This document shows, piece after piece, positions 1 through 5,192 of a stretch of DNA of 5,903 nucleotides. A model generated the notes under the pieces. It searched no databases, was not told the DNA's origin, and saw nothing but the letters and a program-made list of their open reading frames with translations. Origin of the DNA: Actinomycetota bacterium (GTDB taxonomy: Bacteria > Actinomycetota > Actinomycetes > Nanopelagicales > Nanopelagicaceae). Positions within the stretch are counted from its first letter, which is position 1. Each line of letters opens with the position of its first letter. A program made the translations under genes and the position numbers. Where the stretch lies: positions 1 through 5,903 of the forward strand of contig SXMA01000055.1 in the NCBI GenBank assembly GCA_005777515.1, written 5' to 3'.

Positions 1-88
1 AGGTGTAGACGGTTGTTGCGAGCATGGATACAAGTCCAAAGGAGAGGATGTTGTAGACCGTGCTCCACTGAGATGCGTCTAGTTGCAT
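1..88 (-). CDS. Probable microbial rhodopsin (actinorhodopsin-like), N-terminal fragment
   Basis: The first 29 codons of a minus-strand gene that leaves the window at its left edge. Seen: an ATG at 88-86 with a perfect GGAGG nine bases upstream, then a short polar N-terminus with Gln, Trp and Tyr, and a hydrophobic stretch containing YNILSFGLVSML that begins a membrane helix. Family knowledge: proton-pumping rhodopsins of the actinorhodopsin/xanthorhodopsin group start with a short polar segment ending in a Tyr-Asn pair, followed by helix A of this style. The reading frame stays open upstream of the ATG, but the Shine-Dalgarno match makes this start convincing. If correct, the full protein would be a seven-helix retinal-binding light-driven proton pump in the cytoplasmic membrane. 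The retinal lysine and proton-relay residues lie outside the window, so another membrane protein cannot be excluded. It is transcribed divergently from murI. Confidence 0.6.
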   Translation of the reverse strand, partial: MQLDASQWSTVYNILSFGLVSMLATTVYT

Positions 89-97
89 TTCTATAAG

Positions 98-102
98 CCT
101 CC
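98..102 (-). promoter_or_regulatory. Ribosome binding site of the rhodopsin-like gene
   Basis: On the minus strand GGAGG lies nine bases before the ATG at 88. It is one of the strongest Shine-Dalgarno matches in the window and decides the start of the partial gene at the left edge. Confidence 0.75.
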
Positions 103-107
103 GTGGG

Positions 108-134
108 CAATTAGGTTTGCTCGACTCAATTAGG
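108..134. repeat. Pair of 8-bp direct repeats CAATTAGG, 19 bp apart
   Basis: CAATTAGG occurs at 108-115 and again at 127-134, about two helical turns apart and just upstream of the rhodopsin-like gene. The spacing would put both copies on the same face of the DNA, as for a regulator that binds side by side. On the minus strand each copy reads CCTAATTG and contains a weak -10-like TAATTG. A regulator site is inference; chance is possible for 8-bp repeats. Confidence 0.35.
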
Positions 135-152
135 GCCGAGCGATCGCGCCTT

Positions 153-176
153 CCGTAGACCCATATGAAGTCTCGG
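153..176. other. Bulged hairpin in the divergent intergenic region
   Basis: CCG-t-AGAC (153-160) pairs with GTCTCGG (170-176) to give a 7-bp stem with one bulged base and a 9-base loop (161-169). No T-run follows on either strand, so it is not a standard terminator. It lies in the GC-rich half of the intergenic region (about 58% over 121-180). It could be an operator dyad or an RNA hairpin in the rhodopsin leader; neither is shown. Confidence 0.35.
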
Positions 177-250
177 GTGGTGCGACTAGACGAAAGGGTG
201 CTCTCTACTCACTGGTAATTCAAGCCACTTCTTCGGCAATTCTTGAGAAA

Positions 251-256
251 TATAAA
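251..256 (+). promoter_or_regulatory. Possible -10 box upstream of murI
   Basis: TATAAA (251-256) matches a -10 hexamer at five of six positions and sits in the AT-rich half of the intergenic region. No good -35 is found at 16-18 bp upstream (CTTCTT at 228-233 is weak), which is not unusual for actinobacterial promoters. Two T7 tracts follow at 258-264 and 281-287, 23 bp apart. Transcription from here would give murI a leader of roughly 100 bases including the hairpin at 316-334. Confidence 0.35.
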
Positions 257-315
257 CTTTTTTTCAGGGCAAAACGGACATTTTTTTGGGAGAAGAGGGG
301 AGACTTCAGGTGAAG

Positions 316-334
316 ATAAGGAGACAATCCTTAT
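316..334 (+). promoter_or_regulatory. Hairpin in the murI leader that covers a Shine-Dalgarno-like AAGGAG
   Basis: ATAAGGA (316-322) and TCCTTAT (328-334) form a perfect 7-bp stem around a 5-base loop. The left arm contains most of AAGGAG (318-323), which lies ten bases before an in-frame TTG at 334. If that TTG is used, the stem would hide its ribosome binding site. If the start is ATG 361, the hairpin is only leader RNA, or lies upstream of a leaderless transcript. Confidence 0.4.
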
Positions 335-347
335 TGATAAGCACCTT

Positions 348-353
348 TAGACT
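348..353 (+). promoter_or_regulatory. Possible -10 box for a leaderless murI transcript
   Basis: TAGACT fits the actinobacterial TANNNT -10 pattern and ends seven bases before ATG 361, so transcription could begin at or next to the start codon. There is no convincing -35 at the usual distance. This would explain why ATG 361 has no Shine-Dalgarno sequence. It is weak evidence by itself. Confidence 0.3.
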
Positions 354-360
354 TGCCGCT

Positions 361-1164
361 ATGGCCAAAATGGATAGTTCAGCTCCAATTGGCATCTTTG
401 ATTCTGGCCTTGGCGGCCTAACAGTGGCTAGGGCAGTAATCGATCAACTGCCTAATGAGGCCCTGATTTATTTTGGTGATACCGCTCGCGGCCCCTATGG
501 ACCAAGGCCACTTGCTGAGGTTCGCTCCTTTGCCCTAGAAATTATGGACTCTCTTGTTAAGGCCGGAGTCAAGGCAATTCTTATCGCTTGTAATACTGCA
601 AGTGCTGCGATGCTAAGAGATGCCAGAGAGCGCTACTCAATTCCAGTTATTGAAGTGATTCAACCTGCAGTTCGAAGAGCTGTTGCTGCCAGCAAGAGCG
701 GCAAGGTTGGAGTTATTGGAACCCAGACCACAATAGATTCCAAGGCTTATAACGATGCTTTTGCCGCAGCCCCACACCTTGAGCTAACAGCACTTGCCTG
801 CCCAAAATTTGTCTCATTCGTTGAAAGCGGAATGACCTCAGGAGATGAGGTAACAAAGGTTGCCCAGGAATATCTAGCCCCGCTAAAGGCAGCTGGGGTT
901 GATACCTTGGTTTTAGGTTGCACCCATTACCCGCTACTTACCGGAGTTATCTCCTATGTGATGGGCAGTGAGGTCAACTTGGTATCGAGTGCGGAGGAGA
1001 CTGCAAAGGAGCTCTACAAAGTCTTGGTAGAAAATTCACTTCTAAGAGTTGAGAAGAGCGCGCCAAGTCATCAATTCATTTCAAGTGGCGACACCGATAC
1101 CTTTGCCCATCTAGCACGACGCTTTCTTGGCCCTGAAGTTAACTTTGTTAAGGGTCAGATTTAA
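361..1164 (+). CDS. murI: Glutamate racemase
   Basis: Cytoplasmic, cofactor-independent racemase that turns L-glutamate into the D-glutamate needed for the peptidoglycan stem peptide. The 267-residue length is normal for the family. Numbered from ATG 361, the N-terminal [13 protein letters not shown] (10-22) carries the conserved Asp-Ser, followed by [11 protein letters not shown] (37-47), the first catalytic cysteine in CNTAS (Cys77), GVIGT (117-121), and the second catalytic cysteine in GCTHYP (Cys187, His189). Both halves of the two-cysteine active site are intact. The start is uncertain. The frame is open to TTG 286, and GTG 310 (GGAG seven bases upstream) and TTG 334 (AAGGAG ten bases upstream) have ribosome binding sites, whereas ATG 361 and ATG 370 have none. 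ATG 361 is chosen because homology begins at about residue 8. It probably leads the murI-rph-rdgB operon; rph begins 24 bases after the stop. Confidence 0.96.
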   Translation: MAKMDSSAPIGIFDSGLGGLTVARAVIDQLPNEALIYFGDTARGPYGPRPLAEVRSFALEIMDSLVKAGVKAILIACNTASAAMLRDARERYSIPVIEVIQPAVRRAVAASKSGKVGVIGTQTTIDSKAYNDAFAAAPHLELTALACPKFVSFVESGMTSGDEVTKVAQEYLAPLKAAGVDTLVLGCTHYPLLTGVISYVMGSEVNLVSSAEETAKELYKVLVENSLLRVEKSAPSHQFISSGDTDTFAHLARRFLGPEVNFVKGQI

Positions 1165-1175
1165 TTTAATTGAAT

Positions 1176-1181
1176 GGAGAG
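1176..1181 (+). promoter_or_regulatory. Ribosome binding site of rph
   Basis: GGAGAG lies seven bases before the GTG at 1189 and supports that non-ATG codon as the rph start. Confidence 0.65.
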
Positions 1182-1188
1182 TATTTAA

Positions 1189-1920
1189 GTGTCCCAGGTA
1201 AAACGCAGCGATAAGCGCAGCCCAGAGCAACTTCGACCAATTACCTTTGAGCGTAATTGGCTCAATAATGCGGAAGGCTCTGTACTAGTGTCATTTGGTA
1301 ATACTCGAGTTCTTTGCGTCGCCTCATTTACCCCAGGAGTTCCTCGTTGGTTGGTGGGGAGTGGAAAAGGCTGGGTGACTAGCGAATATGCGATGTTGCC
1401 AAGGGCCACACATAGCCGATCAGATCGCGAGAGTGTTAAGGGAAAATTGGGCGGTAGAACTCAAGAGATCTCAAGATTAATTGGTAGATCACTTCGCGCC
1501 ATTGTTGATTTCAAAGCTTTAGGTGAGAACACAATTGTTTTGGATTGCGACGTTCTTCAAGCAGATGGCGGAACTAGAACAGCGGCAATTACTGGGGCAT
1601 ATGTTGCGCTAAGTGATGCAATTTCTTGGGCGATGAAAGCCGGACATATCACTGGCAAATCGCCACTCATCGGATCAGTTGCGGCAGTTAGTGTGGGAAT
1701 CATCGATGGTGAGCCAATGATTGATCTCTGCTATGAAGAAGATGTTAGGGCCCAGACTGATATGAATATTGTCTGCACTGGTGAGGGAAAATATATTGAA
1801 GTTCAAGGAACAGCAGAGGGCGAGCCCTTTGATAGAGCGCTGCTTGATAAGTTATTAGATCTTGGAGCAAATGGCTGCAAGCAGATTGCATCGCTTCAGG
1901 CTCAAGCGCTAGCAAGATAG
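1189..1920 (+). CDS. rph: Ribonuclease PH (tRNA 3'-end phosphorolytic exonuclease)
   Basis: Phosphate-dependent 3'-to-5' exoribonuclease that trims the 3' ends of tRNA precursors and other RNAs, releasing nucleoside diphosphates; family members form a hexameric ring. The 243 residues are full length and show the family motifs in order: the N-terminal RSDKR (6-10), [14 protein letters not shown] (61-74), the phosphate-binding GGRT (Arg90) with [11 protein letters not shown] (93-103), [16 protein letters not shown] (119-134), the acidic DLCYEED (179-185) expected near the metal site, and [11 protein letters not shown] near the C-terminus. The start is GTG 1189 with GGAGAG seven bases upstream. 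It follows murI by 24 bases and precedes rdgB by six, so it is almost certainly cotranscribed with both. No defect is visible. Confidence 0.97.
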   Translation: MSQVKRSDKRSPEQLRPITFERNWLNNAEGSVLVSFGNTRVLCVASFTPGVPRWLVGSGKGWVTSEYAMLPRATHSRSDRESVKGKLGGRTQEISRLIGRSLRAIVDFKALGENTIVLDCDVLQADGGTRTAAITGAYVALSDAISWAMKAGHITGKSPLIGSVAAVSVGIIDGEPMIDLCYEEDVRAQTDMNIVCTGEGKYIEVQGTAEGEPFDRALLDKLLDLGANGCKQIASLQAQALAR

Positions 1921-1926
1921 AAATTA

Positions 1927-2538
1927 ATGTCGAAAGAGAAAAAGACTCTAGTACTTGCAACTAGAAATAAAGGCAAAGTTTTAGAGGTGGAGCGGATGCT
2001 AAAGATTCACGCTCCAGAGATTTCACTTATCTCTATGGCAGAGCTAGATATTGGCGATATTGAAGAGACAGGAAAAAGTTTTGAGGAGAACGCTCTTCTA
2101 AAAGCGCGCACAGTTACCCAGATCTCTGGCCTTGCTGCCTTAGCTGATGACAGCGGGCTAGCAATAGATAGCCTTAACGGCGAACCTGGAATTTACTCGG
2201 CTCGCTATAGTGGAGTACATGGCGATGATGCAGCAAACAATGCCAAAGTACTAAAGCTTATGGCGGGGATAACTAAGCGATCAGCATCATTTATTGCAGT
2301 ATTGGCACTTACCAGACCCGATGGGCAGAGCATTATTTCAAGGGGTGAGCTCTTGGGTCAGATAATTGATAGCCCTAAAGGAGATCAAGGTTTTGGCTAT
2401 GACCCAATATTTCAACCAACGGGCTATAACATCACGACTGCGCAGATGAGCCCTGAAGTGAAGGATTCAATTAGCCATAGAGGCAAAGCTTTAGCGCAAA
2501 TAGCCCCAAAAATTTCACCTTTTCTCTCCCTTTCATAA
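1927..2538 (+). CDS. rdgB: XTP/dITP pyrophosphatase (Ham1/RdgB family)
   Basis: Cytoplasmic nucleotide-pool cleaning enzyme that hydrolyses XTP, dITP and ITP to monophosphate and pyrophosphate, keeping deaminated purines out of DNA and RNA. The 203 residues match the normal family length. Motifs seen: the nucleotide-binding LATRNKGKVLE (10-20), SFEENALLKA (51-60), ADDSGLAIDSLNGEPGIYSA (73-92) with the acidic pair Asp74-Asp75 in the catalytic/metal region, GFGYDPIFQPTG (155-166), and SHRGKAL (183-189). The ATG at 1927 is six bases after the rph stop and has no clear Shine-Dalgarno sequence, so translation is probably coupled to rph. In Actinobacteria this gene commonly follows rph. It is the last gene of the tight operon; about 100 bases separate it from the next gene, and no terminator with a T-run was found in that gap. 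Confidence 0.97.
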   Translation: MSKEKKTLVLATRNKGKVLEVERMLKIHAPEISLISMAELDIGDIEETGKSFEENALLKARTVTQISGLAALADDSGLAIDSLNGEPGIYSARYSGVHGDDAANNAKVLKLMAGITKRSASFIAVLALTRPDGQSIISRGELLGQIIDSPKGDQGFGYDPIFQPTGYNITTAQMSPEVKDSISHRGKALAQIAPKISPFLSLS

Positions 2539-2541
2539 CCG

Positions 2542-2568
2542 TTGAAAGTGCACACTCGCAGGTAGGCT
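2542..2568 (+). promoter_or_regulatory. Tentative promoter for the 2642 gene
   Basis: TTGAAA (2542-2547) resembles a -35 box. TAGGCT (2563-2568) fits the TANNNT -10 pattern, but the 15-bp spacer is short. A second -10-like TAGATT lies at 2594-2599. One of these may drive the basic-tailed membrane protein separately from the murI operon. The 2539-2641 gap also holds a weak 6-bp inverted repeat, CTAAGA (2601-2606) with TCTTAG (2621-2626). Confidence 0.25.
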
Positions 2569-2630
2569 TGGGATAGAAAAGCGCGCTCCTAGTTAGATTA
2601 CTAAGAGCAAGTGCCCAAAGTCTTAGAGCG

Positions 2631-2636
2631 AAGGAG
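2631..2636 (+). promoter_or_regulatory. Ribosome binding site of the 2642 gene
   Basis: AAGGAG lies five bases before GTG 2642. It is a strong match that fixes the non-ATG start and argues that the extreme lysine-rich N-terminus is really translated. Confidence 0.75.
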
Positions 2637-2641
2637 TAATA

Positions 2642-3394
2642 GTGGCGGCAAAGAAGAAAGCTTCTGCAAAGCGGCGCGTTAAGAAAGCCCCTGCAAAGCG
2701 CCCAGCTAAGAAAGCTGCGAAGAGAGTTGTTAAGAAAGCAAGTAAGCGTGCGCCTAAGAAAGCCGCAGCTAAGCGCCCTGCAAAGAGAAGTGCGAAGAAG
2801 GCAAGCTCAAGAAATGATCTTTCAAAGATTGTAATTCCACCTGTTCCAACAAGAGGTGCAACTTCAGTTTCATCAACACCGGCTCCAGCAAAGAGCGCAA
2901 GCGCTCCTGCTGCGCAAGCTCCGGCTAAGAAATCAAATAGCGTTCTATTTCTAGTTATTGCAGGAGTTGTCCTTCTAGCAATTTTTGCACTCACTAACTC
3001 ATCAAGTGATGATGATGACGCAATGCCAACTCCAACAGAGACAGTTTCTGAGGAGCCAAGTGCTGAACCATCAGAGAGTGAAAGTGAAGAGCCTGCAATT
3101 ACAGCTTACGAAGCTCCTACTGGCTTTGTTGCGATTAGAAATGCATCTGGGGGAGTAACACTTCGCTGGAAGGCACCTGCTGCAAGTGATGGATTAACTG
3201 GTTATGCCGTATCTGTCTCCTATAACGCCGTTGACTTTGTTGAAGTTTCAACAGTTGGAGCAGATCAGCTCTCATTTGATATCGCACTTGCAAGTGATGA
3301 AGGCGGAACTCAGTTCCTGCTGCAATCTGTCTATTCAGATGGAACAAAAGTTGATGCTGCTAAGTTCTCACTCAAGGGCAAGTATCAGAACTAA
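2642..3394 (+). CDS. Single-pass membrane protein with histone H1-like basic N-terminus and fibronectin III-like C-terminal domain
   Basis: I do not recognise a named family. Four parts are visible in the 250 residues. Residues 1-57 are almost only Lys, Ala, Arg, Pro, Ser and Val: 27 basic and no acidic residues, with KKA doublets phased every 8-9 residues, like histone H1 or the C-terminal tail of actinobacterial HupB. Residues 58-99 are a Pro/Ala/Ser linker. Residues 100-118 (SVLFLVIAGVVLLAIFALT) are one membrane helix. Residues 119-155 are acidic and Ser/Thr/Pro-rich, starting with four Asp. Residues 158-250 resemble a fibronectin III domain (VTLRWKAP near 172-179, then GYAVSVS). By the positive-inside rule the basic end is cytoplasmic and the Fn3-like end faces outward. 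A role linking DNA, or another polyanion such as RNA or acidic lipid, to the membrane or cell wall is inference. It has its own ribosome binding site and is followed by a terminator. Confidence 0.85.
   Translation: MAAKKKASAKRRVKKAPAKRPAKKAAKRVVKKASKRAPKKAAAKRPAKRSAKKASSRNDLSKIVIPPVPTRGATSVSSTPAPAKSASAPAAQAPAKKSNSVLFLVIAGVVLLAIFALTNSSSDDDDAMPTPTETVSEEPSAEPSESESEEPAITAYEAPTGFVAIRNASGGVTLRWKAPAASDGLTGYAVSVSYNAVDFVEVSTVGADQLSFDIALASDEGGTQFLLQSVYSDGTKVDAAKFSLKGKYQN
2680..2763 (+). repeat. Four phased copies of TAAGAAAGC inside the lysine-rich coding stretch
   Basis: The exact 9-mer TAAGAAAGC starts at 2680, 2707, 2731 and 2755, with intervals of 27, 24 and 24 bases (9, 8 and 8 codons). It encodes the recurring KKA of the basic tail. 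Identical codons as well as residues suggest growth by internal duplication or slippage, with possible length variation between strains. Confidence 0.7.
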
Positions 3395-3410
3395 TTAAAT
3401 TACTAAAAGG

Positions 3411-3445
3411 GACCGCTTCTTGAAAAAAAGAGAGGCGGTCTTTTT
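3411..3445. terminator. Rho-independent terminator between convergent genes, probably bidirectional
   Basis: GACCGCTTCTT (3411-3421) pairs with GAGAGGCGGTC (3430-3440) in an 11-bp stem with two G-U pairs and an 8-base loop (GAAAAAAA), followed by T5 at 3441-3445. This is a good terminator for the plus-strand gene ending at 3394. Read on the minus strand, the same stem ends in CC followed by TTTT (3408-3405), so it can also stop the acyltransferase transcript. The minus-strand stop codon TAA (3446-3444) lies in the T-run. Confidence 0.85.
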
Positions 3446-5192
3446 ATTTCTGTAAAACTTCGCGGATTGCAGAGACATAAGCATTAACTCCCGGTGGATT
3501 TAGATGAACTCCATCGGAGGCGAAGAACTCTGGATGATTTGCTGAGATGGAATCCCAATCAACCAAGATTGTATTGGGATATCGCGAGGTGACGCTCTTT
3601 ATTAGTGCGTTATTTTCACCCTTCCAAGATCTTGGAACAGCGGTATTTACCACAATGATTTTTGGCTGATTCTTAACCACTTCCATTAGCTCCACAACAT
3701 CACTCTCTACCAAGCGATTGTTATTTCCTAAATTTAGTACCACGGGGGAGGCTCCAACGAATTGCTGATCCGTTCTTGCAACTTCAATCAGCTCGCCAAT
3801 TTGTCTGCCAACTCTGGCATTTATTAATTCAATTCGCTCAAATTGAGCTAGAACGTTTCTGATGCCAAGAATTACCGAATCTCCTGTGACCCAGAGCCCG
3901 GGGCTATCAGAGTTGGTGATTACTTGATCAATAGGCTCTGCAACCTCGGCTGCTAATTTCTCTTGTGCTGCAATTTCATCAGCCTTTCTTATTCCGTCAT
4001 TTGCAACCAGAGTCGTTGCGCCAAGTAAAGCAACTACCGTTAATAGCGTTGAGAGTTTTTGTCTGATTCGCACTGCCTTGGTGCGATATTTCATGCCGCG
4101 GAACCATAGTTCGAAATATCCACGTCTTACTGGTATCTCGATATAGCGAAGAGAGATATCGGCAAGGGCAAATACAATCAATACTCTTAAGGCATATAGA
4201 GCCCAATCATCTCCAACTAAATCAAGTGATGGCCTGGTTAATTGAAAGACAATCCAGTGCCAGAGATAGATTCCATAGGATCTCTCACCAATCCAAATCA
4301 GCGCCTTAGTGCTCAGTATCGGTGCAAATCTAGAGGCAGGGTGAACAACTGAGATTAGCGTGGCACATCCAAATAGTGCAGAGAGTGGAAATGCGATTCG
4401 ATAGAGCGTTGGATCACTTTCATTGATGAAGAGAAATGTTCCAAGTAATCCAAGTAAACCAACTACCCCAATTAGATCTATGAAGTCTTGAGCTCTCTTG
4501 CTTATCTCTCTGGTGAGATTTGCTGGTTTCCAACTGACCGCCAAAGCAGATCCAAGAAATAATCCAATGGAGTGGGTATCAGTGCCAAAGTAGACATGGC
4601 TAATTGCTGATGCCTTAGTATCGATCTGCACTGAGTAGGCAAAGAGAGCAACCCCTGATGCAATTGCGATTGCAAGGGCGACAATTGAAACTCTCTTTTT
4701 GCCGAAGTACTTCAAGATAAAAAGTAGGACTAGTGGCCAGATTAGATAAAACTGTGCTTCGACTGCTAGCGACCAGGTGTGCTGCAATAAAGGAGGGCGG
4801 CCAATGCTTTCAAAATAATCTTGCTGCCTTGCAACCAGAGCCCAGTTCATCGAACCAGATAAGACATATCCCATATCAGAGACGAATCTTCTAACTGTCT
4901 CTGGAGCATAAACGCCGATAAAGAGCAGCGTGAAGATAATCATGGCAACCAGAGCCGGAACTAATCTTCTTATGCGACTTAAATAAAAGGCTTTTAGGTC
5001 AAGGGTGCCCGATCTATCAATCGAGTCAAGAATAAGTCCAGTTATAACATAACCTGAGATTACAAAGAAAAGATCAACTCCAAGAAAACCCCCTGGAATC
5101 CAATCAATGCCTAGGTGATAGAGCAGAACTGCTAGAACTGCAACGGCGCGAAGGCCATCAACTGAGTGGATGTAGCGAGCGCTAGAGGACAT
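3444..5192 (-). CDS. Membrane O-acyltransferase (acyltransferase 3, OafA/OatA type) with C-terminal SGNH domain
   Basis: Probably moves acyl (often acetyl) groups across the membrane onto a surface polysaccharide or peptidoglycan; the substrate cannot be told from sequence. Numbered from GTG 5195 (583 residues), the N-terminal part has the acyltransferase-3 signature: HSVDGLRAVAV (10-20, Arg16), LLYHLG (His27), GGFLGVDLFFVISGYVITG (35-53), and RPPLLQHTWSLAVEAQFYLIWPL (133-155), in a multi-helix membrane region up to about 350. A further hydrophobic segment lies near 381-397. An outer SGNH-type domain follows: VTGDS (nucleophile Ser440), NLGNNNR (Gly490-Asn491) and DGVHLNPPG (Asp561, His564), so the Ser-Gly-Asn-His set is present. 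ATG 5192 overlaps the upstream stop as TGATG; GTG 5195 adds one residue. Neither has a clear ribosome binding site, which fits translational coupling to the coiled-coil gene. The stop lies in the terminator T-run. Confidence 0.93.
   Translation of the reverse strand: MSSSARYIHSVDGLRAVAVLAVLLYHLGIDWIPGGFLGVDLFFVISGYVITGLILDSIDRSGTLDLKAFYLSRIRRLVPALVAMIIFTLLFIGVYAPETVRRFVSDMGYVLSGSMNWALVARQQDYFESIGRPPLLQHTWSLAVEAQFYLIWPLVLLFILKYFGKKRVSIVALAIAIASGVALFAYSVQIDTKASAISHVYFGTDTHSIGLFLGSALAVSWKPANLTREISKRAQDFIDLIGVVGLLGLLGTFLFINESDPTLYRIAFPLSALFGCATLISVVHPASRFAPILSTKALIWIGERSYGIYLWHWIVFQLTRPSLDLVGDDWALYALRVLIVFALADISLRYIEIPVRRGYFELWFRGMKYRTKAVRIRQKLSTLLTVVALLGATTLVANDGIRKADEIAAQEKLAAEVAEPIDQVITNSDSPGLWVTGDSVILGIRNVLAQFERIELINARVGRQIGELIEVARTDQQFVGASPVVLNLGNNNRLVESDVVELMEVVKNQPKIIVVNTAVPRSWKGENNALIKSVTSRYPNTILVDWDSISANHPEFFASDGVHLNPPGVNAYVSAIREVLQK

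Noticed and set aside
140..147. GCGATCGC palindrome, like the HIP1 repeat of cyanobacteria
   Set aside because: A single copy in the window with no other cyanobacterial sign; most likely chance.
89..360. tRNA, tmRNA, SRP RNA or known riboswitch in the divergent gap
   Set aside because: No T-loop GTTCRA motif, acceptor stem, SRP tetraloop motif or recognisable riboswitch core was found on either strand.
1185..1409. Minus-strand open frame of 74 codons opposite rph
   Set aside because: It lies entirely over the strongly conserved rph coding sequence, has no family-like motif and no supported start.
1745..1960. Minus-strand open frame of 71 codons opposite the end of rph
   Set aside because: Shadow of rph and the rdgB start; its composition looks like antisense of coding DNA.
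2539..2641. Terminator after rdgB
   Set aside because: Only a weak 6-bp inverted repeat without a T-run; not enough to call a terminator, so read-through into the 2642 gene remains possible.
2623..2994. Minus-strand open frame of 123 codons rich in Ala, Leu and Phe
   Set aside because: It is the antisense of the lysine/alanine codon repeats (AAG and GCN become CTT and NGC); the plus-strand frame has a strong ribosome binding site and sensible domains.
3135..3398. Two small open frames (one per strand) over the Fn3-like part of the 2642 gene
   Set aside because: Low-complexity out-of-frame readings with no ribosome binding site and no recognisable motif.
3997..4684. Short alternative frames inside the acyltransferase gene
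   Set aside because: They overlap an intact gene with conserved motifs in the main frame.
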